Positions 8,610 through 15,868 of a stretch of 39,146 bases of DNA are shown piece after piece. The notes beneath the pieces were generated by a model. That model ran no database searches and was not told the DNA's origin. It saw nothing but the letters and a program-made list of their open reading frames with translations. Made by a program: the position numbers and the translations under genes. Source of the stretch: an uncultured bacterium. Lineage in GTDB: Bacteria; Bacillota; Clostridia; Lachnospirales; Lachnospiraceae. Where the stretch lies: positions 1 to 39,146 of the forward strand of contig CAJMON010000026.1 of the NCBI GenBank assembly GCA_905214955.1, given 5' to 3'. Position 1 is the first letter of the stretch. The number at the start of each line of letters is the position of its first letter.

Positions 8610-9629
8610 TTAGAACTGCTTCAGGAAGCGGAAATCATTTTCATAAAGCAGACGCATATCGTCGATTTCATATTTCAGCAAGGCAATCCGCTCCAGTCCT
8701 ACGCCGAATGCAAAACCTGTATATTCATCTGGATCAATGCCGCACATTTCCAGTACATGAGGATGTACCATGCCGCAGCCAAGAATTTCAATCCATCCGG
8801 AACCTTTACAGAAACGGCATCCCTTTCCGCCGCATTTAAAGCAGGAAACATCCACTTCTGCACTGGGCTCTGTGAAGGGGAAATGATGAGGACGGAATTT
8901 GGTCTTGGTCTCCGGTCCGAACAGCTCTTTTGCAAACTCTTCCAAAGTTCCCTTTAAGTCTGCGAAAGTAATATTTTTGTCTACCACCAGTCCTTCAATC
9001 TGATGGAAAGAAGGAGAATGGGTGGCATCCACTTCATCTGCACGGAACACTCTTCCCGGTGCAATCATACGGATGGGAAGCTTTCCCTGCTCCATGATAC
9101 GTGCCTGTACCGGTGAAGTCTGGGTACGCAGCACAATGTCTTTGTTGATGTAAAAGGTATCCTGTTCATCCTTTGCCGGATGGTTTGCGGGAATATTCAG
9201 TTTTTCAAAGTTGTACAGGTCATATTCTACTTCCGGTCCCTCTACCACTTCATAACCCATGCCGATGAAGATGCGCTCTACTTCTTCCAAGGCAATGGTG
9301 TTTGGATGACGGTGGCCTACATTATTTTTTTTCGCAGGAAGGGTCACATCAATGACCTCTCTTGCCAGCTGCTCTTCTCTGGCCTTTTCTTCCAATTTCT
9401 TCTTGGTCTCCTCTAAGAAGTTTTCAATGGAAGCCCTGGTCTCATTTACCAGCTGTCCAACTAAGGGACGCTCTTCAGGAGCAACGTCTTTCATACTCTT
9501 TAATACCGCTGTCAGTTCTCCTTTTTTTCCAAGGAAAGACACACGGACATCATTTAATTTGTCCAGCGCATCGGAAGCCTGGATCTGTTTCATGGCTTCT
9601 TCTCTGATGGCTTGCAGTTTCTCTTTCAT
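8610..9629 (-). CDS. pheS: Phenylalanyl-tRNA synthetase alpha subunit
   Basis: This is the catalytic chain of phenylalanyl-tRNA synthetase, 339 residues, the normal length. An N-terminal coiled coil (about 1-85) binds tRNA. The class II core follows with motif 2 around MIAPGRVFRADEVDATHSP and motif 3 as FGVGLERIALLKY. A loop with CFKCGGKGCRFCKGSGW resembles a four-cysteine zinc-type knuckle. The start is the ATG at 9629 with AAAGGAGAT upstream. The same frame stays open to 9737, but that part lies inside repeat copy B and has no ribosome site. The gene is preceded by a phenylalanine T-box leader and flanked by inverted repeat copies. Confidence 0.96.
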   Translation of the reverse strand: MKEKLQAIREEAMKQIQASDALDKLNDVRVSFLGKKGELTAVLKSMKDVAPEERPLVGQLVNETRASIENFLEETKKKLEEKAREEQLAREVIDVTLPAKKNNVGHRHPNTIALEEVERIFIGMGYEVVEGPEVEYDLYNFEKLNIPANHPAKDEQDTFYINKDIVLRTQTSPVQARIMEQGKLPIRMIAPGRVFRADEVDATHSPSFHQIEGLVVDKNITFADLKGTLEEFAKELFGPETKTKFRPHHFPFTEPSAEVDVSCFKCGGKGCRFCKGSGWIEILGCGMVHPHVLEMCGIDPDEYTGFAFGVGLERIALLKYEIDDMRLLYENDFRFLKQF

Positions 9630-9680
9630 GATGAATCTCCTTTTCTTTGGCTTACTTTTCTGTGTGGTCCAGTGTAGTTG

Positions 9681-9759
9681 ATGAAAGTCAGCCTGTCCGA
9701 TATCCATGAATTCGTCATGCCAGCATGGCTCTTTCATGGCTGCCGTCCAGGACTTTCAT
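9681..9759 (-). repeat. MITE-like element, copy B (between T-box and pheS)
   Basis: This 79-base element is bounded by ATGAAAGTC at both ends in inverted orientation (9681-9689 and, on the minus strand, 9759-9751). Read on the minus strand it matches the left part of copy A, and both share the inner CCATGAA/TTCATGG pair. Its first 15 codons (9759-9715) encode the same MKVLDGSHERAMLA peptide. The only differences from copy A in that frame are CTG for CTT (both Leu) and TGA for TAA (both stop). It starts one base after the T run of the T-box terminator and lies in the pheS 5' untranslated region. Confidence 0.7.
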
Positions 9760-9760
9760 T

Positions 9761-10034
9761 AAAAAAAGCTCCGTCCCAAAAGGGACGAAGCTAAAAGTTC
9801 CGCGGTACCACCCAGTTTCCTGCTGATGCAGGCACTCTATGCTTAACGCGCATCCACGTCACTCCCTACTTATGAAACAGCTGCCTTATACAGCGTTCTT
9901 TTTTGTATCTTCAGGAATGCAGCTCCGGCGGGAAATTCAAACACTTATCCGAACTTAAGGGGGCTTCCAGCCGATGGCCTCCTCTCTCTGAAAGGAAATA
10001 AGGTTCTACTGACACCTTCACAGCTTTTCTATCG
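9761..10034 (-). promoter_or_regulatory. T-box leader, phenylalanine (pheS)
   Basis: On the minus strand this holds a complete T-box: stem I with AGAGAGAGGAGG, the T-box sequence GGGTGGTACCGCGG at 9813-9800, and a terminator (AGCTTCGTCCC/GGGACGGAGCT plus seven T) at 9792-9761. Aligned with the leucine T-box of leuA in this window, which reads GAA-CTC-GCC near its specifier, the corresponding triplet here is TTC at 9934-9932, a Phe codon. In this class uncharged tRNA-Phe stabilises the antiterminator and allows transcription into pheST. Confidence 0.92.
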
Positions 10035-10040
10035 TGTATT

Positions 10041-10069
10041 ATTGTATCCAGAAACGCTTGGTCTGTCAA
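10041..10069 (-). promoter_or_regulatory. Sigma-A promoter of the pheST unit
   Basis: Minus strand TTGACA (10069-10064), a 17-base spacer and TACAAT (10046-10041). The -35 box overlaps the stop codon of hflC, so there is no room for a separate hflC terminator and read-through into the T-box is likely. Confidence 0.85.
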
Positions 10070-10932
10070 CCCCCAAAAATCTGTACAATAGGAGAATCCG
10101 CCGGAAGCACAACGGTTTTATTCTCTCCGCTCATGGATTCTTTTAGTGCATCCAGGCTGCGGACATACGAATAAAAATCGGTTTTCTCCTCATCAGAATA
10201 GGCTTCTGCCAGAATCCGCATGTACTCTGCCTCGCCCTCGGCTTTTAAAATCTCTCCCTGTTTTTCTGCATCAGAAATCTGAATGGCTACCTCTTTGTCC
10301 GTGGTATTCCGGATCACTTTTGCTTCTGAATCTCCTTCTGCTGTGTAGGTAGCTGCAATGTTGTTTCTCTCGGAAATCATTCGCTCGTACACGGCTTCTT
10401 TGTTGTCATTAGGCAGATCCAGCTTTTTGATTTCAAAAATCTCTACTTCAATTCCATACTGAGATAAATTGCTTCCAATGCCTTCCATCACCCGCTCTGC
10501 CAGCAGTCCATCTCTACCAGAAATCACCTGATCCTGGGGCATACTGCTGATCACATTCTTCGCCGCATTGTACACGGAAGTATTGATTCTGCTCTCTGCA
10601 CTGCTGACGGAAGAATTTAAGGTCTGGGCAAACTTTACCGGATCAGTAATCCGCCAGATCACATAACTGTCGCTGATCATGGTCTTCTTATCACTGGTAA
10701 TCACATCCGACGGAGTCAGATCATACAGAAGGGCCTGCCGTGGCAGAACTGAAACGGACTGAAGAAAGGGAATCCGGAAACTGACACCTGCCTCCTGCTC
10801 CACTCTTCGGATCTTTCCAAACTGACGGATCAGGGTATATTCATTTTCCTGGGTAACCACTACCGAAGAAAGGGCTGTAAAAGCAAGAACCACTGCTGCC
10901 GCACTAGCAAAAACTTTCTTTTTCAAACTCAT
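10066..10932 (-). CDS. hflC: SPFH-domain membrane protease modulator HflC-like
   Basis: The 288-residue protein has one N-terminal membrane segment (about 7-27) and an SPFH/band-7 domain from VVTQENEYTLIRQFGKI onward. A charged coiled coil (about 185-245, with SEAKVIRNTTDKE and EKQGEILKAEGEAEYMRILAEAYSDEE) is typical of HflC and prohibitins. In proteobacteria HflC pairs with HflK around the FtsH protease. No ftsH is in the window, so that partnership is inferred. The ATG at 10932 overlaps the hflK stop (ATGA), with GGAGG inside the end of hflK, which indicates translational coupling. Confidence 0.85.
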   Translation of the reverse strand: MSLKKKVFASAAAVVLAFTALSSVVVTQENEYTLIRQFGKIRRVEQEAGVSFRIPFLQSVSVLPRQALLYDLTPSDVITSDKKTMISDSYVIWRITDPVKFAQTLNSSVSSAESRINTSVYNAAKNVISSMPQDQVISGRDGLLAERVMEGIGSNLSQYGIEVEIFEIKKLDLPNDNKEAVYERMISERNNIAATYTAEGDSEAKVIRNTTDKEVAIQISDAEKQGEILKAEGEAEYMRILAEAYSDEEKTDFYSYVRSLDALKESMSGENKTVVLPADSPIVQIFGG

Positions 10933-11873
10933 TTTTCCGCTCCTCCTTCCGTGGTTTTTTCCGTGCTTTCCTCTGTTCCAAAGGAATCCAGGGGCAGGAT
11001 TTTCTGGATGCCTTCTCCATTGTCAATGATCACCTTCATGCCCGGAAGCACGTCCTCCATAGTCTCATAAAACATCCGCTGCTTGGTAACCACCGGATTC
11101 TTTACGTATTCCTCATACATGGCAGTAAAGCGTGCCACCTGGGCCTCTGCCTCATTAATCCGCACCTGTTTTTCAGCCTCTGCATTTTTGATGATCTCAT
11201 CTGCCTGAGCCTCCGCTTTTGGAAGCTGTTCATTCCGGTATTTGTTCGCATTGTTTAACGCTGTTTCTTTTCCCTGTTTTGCCGTCTCAACTGCTTTGAA
11301 GGCTTCCATGACTGCAGAGGTCGGCGGTTCAGAGTCCTGAATGGTAATGTTTACCAGCTGAATGCCCACATCCTGCTCTTCCATCTGGGCCAAAATCTTT
11401 TCTTTGATTTTTCCCTGGATTTCATTTTTTCCGGTGGTCAGCACATCATCCACCGGATAACTGCCAATCACTGTCCGAATGCAGCTCTGTGCCACATTTT
11501 TCAGAATTTCTTCCGGCTGCTCGGAGTCATACAGGTATTTCACCGGATCTCCAATGCGGTATTCCACATAAAAATCCACGTTGATAAAGTTGTAGTCTGA
11601 GGTAATCATCAGACTTTCATCTTCTTCACTGAGATTGTCGTACTCATCATATCCAATGGGAAATCCCTGAATCGTAGTATTCACCTTGGACACACTCTGG
11701 ACAAAGGGAATTTTAAAATGTAGTCCAGTCTCCGTCACTGCTTTAGGGGTGCCAAGTGTTACCAGAACTGCCTGCTCCTGTTCCTGAATCTGATAAAAAG
11801 AACCAGTCAGCAGAACTCCTGCTACAGCCACCACAGCCACACCCGCAATTGCTGCTTTTGCTTTTTTGTTCAT
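10929..11873 (-). CDS. hflK: SPFH-domain membrane protease modulator HflK-like
   Basis: This 314-residue SPFH protein opens MNKKAKAAIAGVAVVAVAG, a membrane segment (about 6-25). The band-7 domain follows (YQIQEQEQAVLVTLGTPK through YRIGDPVKYLYDSEQPEEI), then an alanine/glutamate-rich coiled coil (about 195-270). The C-terminal tail is acidic and Thr-rich. The start is the ATG at 11873 with GGAGG upstream. Longer readings to 11990 run through the yihY-like gene. The start codon lies in the second copy of a 38-base tandem duplication and overlaps the stop of the 13-codon ORF created by it. It probably forms a multimeric membrane complex with the HflC-like protein. Confidence 0.86.
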   Translation of the reverse strand: MNKKAKAAIAGVAVVAVAGVLLTGSFYQIQEQEQAVLVTLGTPKAVTETGLHFKIPFVQSVSKVNTTIQGFPIGYDEYDNLSEEDESLMITSDYNFINVDFYVEYRIGDPVKYLYDSEQPEEILKNVAQSCIRTVIGSYPVDDVLTTGKNEIQGKIKEKILAQMEEQDVGIQLVNITIQDSEPPTSAVMEAFKAVETAKQGKETALNNANKYRNEQLPKAEAQADEIIKNAEAEKQVRINEAEAQVARFTAMYEEYVKNPVVTKQRMFYETMEDVLPGMKVIIDNGEGIQKILPLDSFGTEESTEKTTEGGAEK

Positions 11874-11938
11874 TCTTCTTCCTCCATCTGGTATTTTCTT
11901 TTTTTGTTCATTCTTCTTCCTCCATCTGGTATTTTCTT
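11864..11938. repeat. 38-bp tandem duplication at the yihY-hflK junction
   Basis: Two near-perfect copies are offset by exactly 38 bases: CATTCTTCTTCCTCCATCTG begins at 11871 and again at 11909. Each copy carries, on the minus strand, GATGGAGG followed by an ATGA start/stop overlap. The part upstream of the second copy shows a third, partial match (ATTTTCTTTTTTTC). Confidence 0.9.
11870..11911 (-). CDS. 13-codon relay ORF between yihY-like and hflK genes
   Basis: This short frame (MNKKRKYQMEEEE) begins with an ATG that overlaps the TGA of the yihY-like gene as ATGA and ends in a TGA that overlaps the hflK ATG in the same way. It has a GGAGG site 7 bases upstream. It exists because a 38-base segment is duplicated in tandem. 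Because 38 is not a multiple of three, each copy is read in a new frame. It may only serve to hand ribosomes on to hflK; I do not claim a functional peptide. Confidence 0.45.
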   Translation of the reverse strand: MNKKRKYQMEEEE

Positions 11939-12753
11939 TTTTTCTCCATCCTCTGTTCTTCCAGCATCCGGTTTGCCTGAGCTCCTGCAAACAGAATCCA
12001 CATGCAGAAGTACAGCCACAGCATTATCATGACAACGGCTGTCAGGCTTCCGTAAATTGCAGATTTCTGCCCCCAGGTCATGTAAATGGAAATCACATAA
12101 GAAAGAACTGCCCAGGAAATAGCCGCTCCCGATGCACCTGGAAGCTGTGTCCAAAACGGCCGTTTAATATTGGGCATATAAGCATACATGGCCGACAGCA
12201 AAATGGTCAATGCCACCAGAACACCACCGGTGCGCATCCAGATGATAAGATCCGAAAACTGTTCCATCACCGGAACTTTTCCAATGAACCATCCATGCAC
12301 AATATTTCCAAACACCAGAAGCCCCAGTGCCATCACCAGACACAGCAACAGCAGAAACATGTACCAGGCAGCTCTTAAGCGGCTGACCACATAATTGCGC
12401 CTGTCCAAAATCCCGCACACAGAATTCAGGCCGTTAGAAATTGCCATGGCAGTACGGCCGCTGGCCCACAAGGCAGCAATGGCTGTTCCGGACAGCAGCG
12501 CCGTATTGGTCACATAAATTCCATTTACCAGATCTGCCAGATAAGACCGGAAAACTCCGGGGAGTATTTCCGCCAGAACATTTAAAAGGTCTTCTTTCGT
12601 CATAGGCGTATACTGAAGCAGAATCAGCAGCAGCATAAGAAAAGGGATTGCTCCCATAATGATATAAAAAGCTGCCTGGGCAGCATAAGCGTCCACACGC
12701 GCTTCTTTATTGCTGTCCAGAAATTTTTTCACAATCACCACTGCTTTTTTCAT
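11908..12753 (-). CDS. YihY/BrkB family inner-membrane protein
   Basis: The 281-residue polytopic protein belongs to the YihY/BrkB family (UPF0761), once mis-called ribonuclease BN, function unknown. About six hydrophobic segments are visible. Family blocks include AYAAQAAFYIIMGAIPFLMLL near the N-terminus, LWASGRTAMAISNGLN, and a TQLPGASGAAISWAVLSY stretch, followed by IYGSLTAVVMIMLWLY. The C-terminus is very charged (EKKRKYQMEEEE) and is encoded by the first copy of the tandem duplication. I chose the ATG at 12753, which has GGTGAGG upstream, over an in-frame GTG five codons earlier. It overlaps the end of the SpoIID-like gene by 47 bases. Confidence 0.85.
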   Translation of the reverse strand: MKKAVVIVKKFLDSNKEARVDAYAAQAAFYIIMGAIPFLMLLLILLQYTPMTKEDLLNVLAEILPGVFRSYLADLVNGIYVTNTALLSGTAIAALWASGRTAMAISNGLNSVCGILDRRNYVVSRLRAAWYMFLLLLCLVMALGLLVFGNIVHGWFIGKVPVMEQFSDLIIWMRTGGVLVALTILLSAMYAYMPNIKRPFWTQLPGASGAAISWAVLSYVISIYMTWGQKSAIYGSLTAVVMIMLWLYFCMWILFAGAQANRMLEEQRMEKKRKYQMEEEE

Positions 12754-14098
12754 AAAGTGTAACCTCACCGTAATAATACTTTAGGATGGCTTTAAAACTC
12801 TCTCCAGCTTCTGCCATCTGTTTCGCCCCATTCTGGCTCATGCCTTCCCCGTGTCCATATCCGCCTCCTGTGATCTGATACTGAATCTGGCCTTTCACAT
12901 CTTTCTCTTTTGTCAGAACAAAAAATGCACTGGGCAGAAGTGCCTGGCCGAAAACTTCTGATCCATCCTGCAAAGTCACCGGCATACTTCTGGGTTTTAA
13001 AAATCTGCGGATCGAATACTCTCCCTGGATGGTTTCTGTTTTCTGTTCTCCTGCCACCCGCAGAGTACAGACTCTTCCGGTTTCTTCCCGTTTTTCCACG
13101 GTCAGTTCTCTTACCGGACCCGTAAGAAGACCGGCTTTTTTCACTGCCTCGTTGACCTCCTCTTCTGTCAGGATGCTCTGCCACCGGTACCAGGGTTCTT
13201 CCTGTTCCCAGTCTTCTTTTCCATCCGCCAGAAAGAAAGTTTCAAAAGCCTCTTCCTCTGAAAGATCTTTGGAAAAATCCAGGCCGCAGGAAGTGGAATA
13301 ATAACTGGCATCTGCCAAAATGCCGTCCTTTTCCAGAATCATTCCAGCAGTATCCGCCACTGCTGCATCCGTCGCTTCCTGCTCCGGCACATTGTTATAA
13401 ACCTGAAAGCCGGTGCTGTCATCCACATCTGCATCCCATTCTTGCAAACGCCCTTCTTTCATCTGGGTATACGCATAAGTCCTGGCACAGACTGCCTGGG
13501 CTTTCAAGGCTTCTGCCGGATAAGATGCCGGCATCTCACTACACACCACCTGGCGCAGATACGTTTCCACATCCAGGGTATTGACCAGAATCAGCCCCTC
13601 CTCCGAACCGGTAATGCACAGGCTTCCCCGGTAAAAAGGATTTTCATAGCCCCGCTTTAAAAGAGGCAGAGAAAAACCTCCTTCTCCTTTGACTGGTTCT
13701 AATATCCAGCATTCCCCTTCTTTTAGATCCTTCTGTGTGAAAGAAAGCATTTCTCCCGTTTCTTTGATGGCCTGGCTCCCACCCGGCCCCTGGCAGACAT
13801 ACCGGTCTGCAAATACCACTTGTTCTTCGGTATGCCCATATCCTGTAAATTCGTCACTACATAACAAGACCCGGATCTCCGTTCCTGTTTCTGTCCTGGA
13901 TACGTCCTGTTCTGTTTGTGCTGCCGCTGTTTCTTCCTGGCGCTGTACTTTCACAGTTTCCGTCTCTGTCTGTACCTGGGCCTGGTTTTCGGATTCCTCC
14001 GTTGGTTCCTGCCTTGTCCTTTCATATCGTACCAGCGTCATTCCAAGAAGCAGACAGGCCGCGAGAAACAGGCCTGCCCAGCATTTTCCTGTATCCAA
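12707..14098 (-). CDS. SpoIID/LytB domain protein (sporulation-type amidase enhancer/lytic transglycosylase)
   Basis: The 463-residue protein has an N-terminal signal anchor (about 8-23), a Glu/Thr/Gln-rich linker (to about 70) and a SpoIID domain. SpoIID motifs include LDVETYLRQVVCSEMPASYPAEALKA (split here, about residues 180-205, with a conserved acidic residue in SEMP), ARTYA, STSCG, and the C-terminal GGGYGHGEGMSQNGAKQMA. SpoIID proteins strip or cleave peptidoglycan during engulfment. The chain is longer than B. subtilis SpoIID and several paralogues are usual in Clostridia, so I do not assign the symbol. The start is TTG at 14098 with AAGGAG 6 bases upstream. It heads the yihY-hflK-hflC unit. 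I see no strong promoter; repeat copy R1 begins 46 bases upstream. Confidence 0.85.
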   Translation of the reverse strand: MDTGKCWAGLFLAACLLLGMTLVRYERTRQEPTEESENQAQVQTETETVKVQRQEETAAAQTEQDVSRTETGTEIRVLLCSDEFTGYGHTEEQVVFADRYVCQGPGGSQAIKETGEMLSFTQKDLKEGECWILEPVKGEGGFSLPLLKRGYENPFYRGSLCITGSEEGLILVNTLDVETYLRQVVCSEMPASYPAEALKAQAVCARTYAYTQMKEGRLQEWDADVDDSTGFQVYNNVPEQEATDAAVADTAGMILEKDGILADASYYSTSCGLDFSKDLSEEEAFETFFLADGKEDWEQEEPWYRWQSILTEEEVNEAVKKAGLLTGPVRELTVEKREETGRVCTLRVAGEQKTETIQGEYSIRRFLKPRSMPVTLQDGSEVFGQALLPSAFFVLTKEKDVKGQIQYQITGGGYGHGEGMSQNGAKQMAEAGESFKAILKYYYGEVTLYEKSSGDCEKISGQQ

Positions 14099-14143
14099 TC
14101 CATTCTCCTTCGGATCACCGGGTCTATTGATCTCATTTTTTAT

Positions 14144-14413
14144 GATACCTTACGGATTGCTCCATGCTGCGCACCCCACATCTCCGTTGCCACTTCGGTC
14201 GGTGCTAAACGTGTGCCACTGGCACACAGCACCCTGCCCAATATTCGCATATCGTGAAGCTTACGCTCCACTTTTATGTCTACGCTCCGCTTCGGTCGGT
14301 GCAAAACGAACATCCACTGGATGTTCGTTTTGCACCATATCGGGCGGGTCACTAAGCCTTAAAATCACTCCTGTGCAATCACATCGTGGTTTCAGGCTTT
14401 TGACCCTGGCATC
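14144..14413 (+). repeat. Dispersed structured element, copy R1 (270 bp)
   Basis: Ends are GATACC (14144-14149) and GGCATC (14408-14413). It contains two hairpins. The first has GTGTGCC/GGCACAC with loop ACT at 14211-14227 inside an outer GGTGC/GCACC stem. The second is a perfect 18-base stem with loop ACT at 14298-14336 (GGTGCAAAACGAACATCC and its complement). A further stem pairs GCCCAATAT (14236-14244) with ATATCGGGC (14337-14345) around the second hairpin. About 80 percent alike by eye to R2 at 22764. No gene is credible inside it. Confidence 0.85.
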
Positions 14414-14467
14414 ATCATCTTTATTTTAGTATATCTACTTTTTCAGAAAACATGCACACGGTCTGCC

Positions 14468-15514
14468 TTATGCAAAGGTGAACTGATAAACCGTAACGGT
14501 ATCATATTCCTCTCCTGCTTTCAGCACAGACTGAGGAAAATCTACATGATGCACGGCATCCGGATAAACCTGTGTCTCCAGACACAATCCCTGGCGTCTT
14601 CCATAGTGTACGCCTTCTTTTCCGGTCTTCTCTTCTCCGATAAAGTTGCCTGCATAGAACTGCACCCCTGGCTGGTCAGTGAAAACTTCCATTTTTCTGC
14701 CAAGTGCCGGAACGGACACTTCTGCAATCTTGCGCACGCCTTCTCCCTGATGATTCAGAGCAAAGTTGTGGTCATATCCGCCAGTAAACTTCAGCTGTTC
14801 GTCATCTGCCTCGATGTCTCTTCCGATCTCTTTGGCAGTGGTAAAGTCAAAAGGAGTGCCCTTCACTGTTCTGGTCTCTCCAGTGGGAATGGATTCTTTG
14901 TCTACAACGGTATAGCCTTCTGCATCCAGCCACAGTACATGGTCTTCAATGGTGCCCTGTCGTCCATGACCTGCCAGATTGAAGTAGCTGTGGTTGGTCA
15001 TGTTTACAATGGTATCCGCATCCGTCTTTGCTTGATAATGCAGTTTCAATTCGTTTTTGTCTGTCAGAGTGTATGTCACAGCTGCCGTCATATTTCCCGG
15101 GAATCCCTCGTCTCCGTCCGGGCTCTCCAGCGTAAAGCGCAGGCTGTTTCCTTCGCCTTCTTCTGCTTTCCACAGTCTCTTGTCAAATCCGGTATTTCCG
15201 CTGTGAAGGTTGTTGGCATTTTCATTCTTTTCCAGCTCATAGGTCTTTCCATTCAGCTCAAAAGAAGCACCTCCGATGCGGTTTCCGTTTCTTCCAATCA
15301 CAGCACCGAAAAATCCGCCGTAAGTCTCATAATCCTTGGCTTCCCGGTATCCAAGCACCACATCCGTCAAGACACCCTTTCCATCCGGTACGCATACGGA
15401 TACGATTGTTGCTCCAAGATCTGTGACAGAAACTTTCATTCCGTTGGAATTTGTCAGTGTATATAAGCTGGCTTCTTCCCCTTTTGTCGTTTTTCCAAAA
15501 GAAATTTTTTCCAT
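14468..15514 (-). CDS. galM: Aldose 1-epimerase (galactose mutarotase)
   Basis: GalM interconverts the alpha and beta anomers of aldoses such as galactose and glucose. The 347-residue protein has the family length. It shows the N-terminal block VLGYREAKDYE, then GRNGNRIG, NNLHSGNTGFDKRLW (catalytic-region His), TNHSYFNLAGHG with the second catalytic His, and the C-terminal catalytic Glu region in LCLETQVYPDAVHH. The ATG at 15514 has CAGGAGGAG 7 bases upstream; a longer reading to 15565 has no ribosome site. It is a single-gene unit with its own promoter just downstream of the 6S RNA terminator. Other sugar genes are absent from the window. Confidence 0.94.
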   Translation of the reverse strand: MEKISFGKTTKGEEASLYTLTNSNGMKVSVTDLGATIVSVCVPDGKGVLTDVVLGYREAKDYETYGGFFGAVIGRNGNRIGGASFELNGKTYELEKNENANNLHSGNTGFDKRLWKAEEGEGNSLRFTLESPDGDEGFPGNMTAAVTYTLTDKNELKLHYQAKTDADTIVNMTNHSYFNLAGHGRQGTIEDHVLWLDAEGYTVVDKESIPTGETRTVKGTPFDFTTAKEIGRDIEADDEQLKFTGGYDHNFALNHQGEGVRKIAEVSVPALGRKMEVFTDQPGVQFYAGNFIGEEKTGKEGVHYGRRQGLCLETQVYPDAVHHVDFPQSVLKAGEEYDTVTVYQFTFA

Positions 15515-15579
15515 GTGTTTCTCCTCCTGGTTCTGATCTTTTTGGGCAGTGTCTCCATCCGGCACTGTCTTTCTCTGTC

Positions 15580-15608
15580 ATTATACACAATTTTGATATA
15601 TTGGGCAA
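15580..15608 (-). promoter_or_regulatory. Sigma-A promoter of galM
   Basis: Minus strand TTGCCC (15608-15603), 17-base spacer, TATAAT (15585-15580) preceded by TGTG. It starts directly after the 6S RNA terminator, so the two transcription units are packed end to end. Confidence 0.75.
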
Positions 15609-15820
15609 GAAAAAAAAGAGAGCTTACGCTCTCTTTATACCCCCAGAATGCCGTTTCCTGCACCTTGAGTCCTAGCAGAGCTAGGTGGGTTACCGCAGCC
15701 ATAAGTTCTGCCTTCCACTGATCAAGTGCGGCCTGGCATCACCTATGGCAATTTAGGAATCCCATGACAGGTAAATGTAGGTTCAAAATATCAGGATTGT
15801 CGAACATCCCAGGTTGCTCT
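15609..15820 (-). ncRNA. ssrS: 6S RNA (with terminator)
   Basis: On the minus strand a promoter is followed by about 180 bases of highly structured RNA and a terminator (AGAGAGC-GTAA-GCTCTCT plus eight T, 15637-15609). 5' CTGGGATGTTCG pairs with 3' CGGCATTCTGGGG as a closing stem, as in E. coli 6S, where GAGATGTTCG pairs with CGGCATCTC. A central open region carries a small 3' hairpin (CCTAGC-TCT-GCTAGG). The distal arm folds into a long rod (TGCCATA with TATGGC, TGCC with GGCA, CACT-TGATC-AGTG). 6S RNA mimics an open promoter and traps RNA polymerase in stationary phase. A short frame across it starting MAAVTHLALLGLKV is not a gene. I rely on structure and recall, not a covariance search. 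Confidence 0.78.
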
Positions 15821-15826
15821 GTATTT

Positions 15827-15854
15827 ATTATCTCATTTTTTTCCGAAAAGTCAA
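15827..15854 (-). promoter_or_regulatory. Promoter of the 6S RNA
   Basis: Minus strand TTGACT (15854-15849), 16-base spacer, GATAAT (15832-15827), start near 15820. It is divergent from, and close to, the citrate synthase promoter. Confidence 0.65.
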
Positions 15855-15868
15855 GTATGGATTTTTCG

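Noticed and set aside
8438..8839. 133-codon plus-strand frame across element A and the end of pheS
   Set aside because: No ribosome site, and it overlaps pheS antisense; it is a shadow of the repeat.
9630..9737. N-terminal extension of pheS into copy B
   Set aside because: No ribosome site in copy B; the ATG at 9629 has AAAGGAGAT, and the extension has no PheS-family sequence.
15454..15702. 82-codon minus-strand frame starting MAAVTHLALLGLKV over the 6S RNA
   Set aside because: The region has a promoter, rod-like RNA structure and terminator; the frame crosses the terminator and galM promoter with no ribosome site.
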